DNA of 12,433 bases from positions 1-12,433 of the forward strand of contig DASQLQ010000025.1 in NCBI GenBank assembly GCA_035629935.1, given 5' to 3'. Below are positions 11,858-12,433 of this stretch, in pieces (within the stretch, counting starts at the first letter, position 1; each line of letters opens with the position of its first letter). The translations under genes were made by a program, and so were the position numbers. This DNA comes from DASQLQ01 sp035629935 (GTDB lineage: Bacteria; Actinomycetota; CADDZG01; WHSQ01). The notes beneath the pieces were generated by a model. The model saw only the letters and a program-made list of their open reading frames with translations, did not search any database and was not told the origin of the DNA.

Positions 11858-12433
11858 GTCACGCCTACTGATCCTCGCCGGCCTCGCGGCGGTGTTCTTC
11901 ACCGGTTGCGTCGAGCTAGACGTTCAGCACCTCTTTATCTGGGAGCCGATCGCTTTCGAGCACACCCCGTTCGCGTTCAACCGTGTAGCCCTCCTGACCG
12001 TCTTCGCATCCCTCCTGTGCATGGCCTTCTTCGCTCTAGCCACAAGGAAGAAGGCTTTGGTCCCAAAGAAGCTCCAGAGCATCGCGGAGTCGGGGTACCT
12101 CTTCATCCGCAACGGTGTTGCCATCGACACGATCGGCCCCGAGGGTGCCAAGTACGCGAACTACCTCGCGTCGGTGTTCTTCTTCATCTTCTTCTTGAAC
12201 ATCCTCGAGATCATCCCGGGCATCAACTTCCCGGTCCCATCTCGGATGGCGGTGCCGGCAGTGTTGGCCCTGATGACCTATCTGATCTTCAACGTCGTCG
12301 GGATCGTCAAACAAGGGCCCATCCGGTATTTCAAAGACTCGGTTTGGTTCCCCGAGGCTCCCCTCCCCATCAGGGTCCTCCTCGCTCTCATCGAGATCAT
12401 TTCGATCTTCGTCTTCCGTCCGATGACGCTGGC
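11847..12433 (+). CDS. atpB: ATP synthase Fo subunit a, N-terminal part (3' end outside window)
   Basis: The reading frame runs open from ATG 11847 to the window end (195 complete codons). It encodes the proton-channel subunit a of F-type ATP synthase. Visible segments are a first helix (about 46-66), AESGYLFIRNGVAIDTIGPEG (80-100), a helix at 104-124, PGINFPVPSRMAVPAVLALM (124-143), a YFKDSVWFPEAPLPIRVLLALIE segment and the family block FVFRPMTL at the edge. The essential arginine in RLFxN is expected just after the window end and is not seen. The N-terminus, MRAKSR then LLILAGLAAVFFTGC, resembles a lipoprotein signal peptide with Cys21, unusual for this subunit. A strong AAGGAG site supports the start. 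Confidence 0.93.
   Translation, partial: MRAKSRLLILAGLAAVFFTGCVELDVQHLFIWEPIAFEHTPFAFNRVALLTVFASLLCMAFFALATRKKALVPKKLQSIAESGYLFIRNGVAIDTIGPEGAKYANYLASVFFFIFFLNILEIIPGINFPVPSRMAVPAVLALMTYLIFNVVGIVKQGPIRYFKDSVWFPEAPLPIRVLLALIEIISIFVFRPMTL

Overview
The window is a high-GC bacterial chromosome segment from an actinobacterium (Actinomycetota), probably not a classic Streptomyces or Mycobacterium. All genes lie on the + strand and are tightly packed. Many start with GTG, and several pairs overlap by 4 bases (ATGA/GTGA). The core order rho, rpmE, (YqhQ), prfA, prmC, tsaC/sua5, wecA/rfe, atp genes matches the well-known actinobacterial order (compare Rv1297 to Rv1304 of M. tuberculosis). Other actinobacterial traits are the long Arg-rich insert in Rho and the Cys-less, Glu-type RpiB.

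Region 1 (1-2203). The left edge holds the C-terminal part of a cyclic 2,3-diphosphoglycerate synthetase. It is followed, with a one-base overlap, by a 2-phosphoglycerate kinase with an N-terminal ATP-cone. Together these are the two dedicated enzymes of cyclic 2,3-diphosphoglycerate (cDPG) synthesis, a pathway characterised in thermophilic methanogens. A short transaldolase (TalC type) overlaps the kinase gene. This is the most unusual part of the window.

Region 2 (2224-8179). This is an information-processing cluster: Rho, a previously easy-to-miss 53-residue membrane protein (3827-3988), ribosomal protein L31, the YqhQ/DUF1385 membrane protein, release factor 1, the RF methyltransferase PrmC, threonylcarbamoyl-AMP synthase and a low-molecular-weight protein phosphatase. 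Most junctions overlap or are within a few bases, so it probably forms one translation-coupled unit.

Region 3 (8227-11060). RpiB, GlyA (serine hydroxymethyltransferase) and a WecA/Rfe-type polyprenyl-phosphate sugar-1-phosphate transferase follow a 47-bp gap. The gap carries a plausible leaderless promoter.

Region 4 (11061-12433). A 138-bp intergenic region contains a good sigma-70-type promoter overlapped by a perfect inverted repeat, TTGTGAA-N4-TTCACAA. This is the operator form of the NADH/NAD+ sensor Rex, and it also fits the CRP half-site rule. It precedes the ATP synthase operon: atpZ, atpI and the start of atpB, which is cut by the window end before the essential arginine. The AtpB N-terminus resembles a lipoprotein signal peptide.

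No tRNA, rRNA, CRISPR, insertion sequence or phage feature was seen, and no gene-free stretch exceeds 140 bases.
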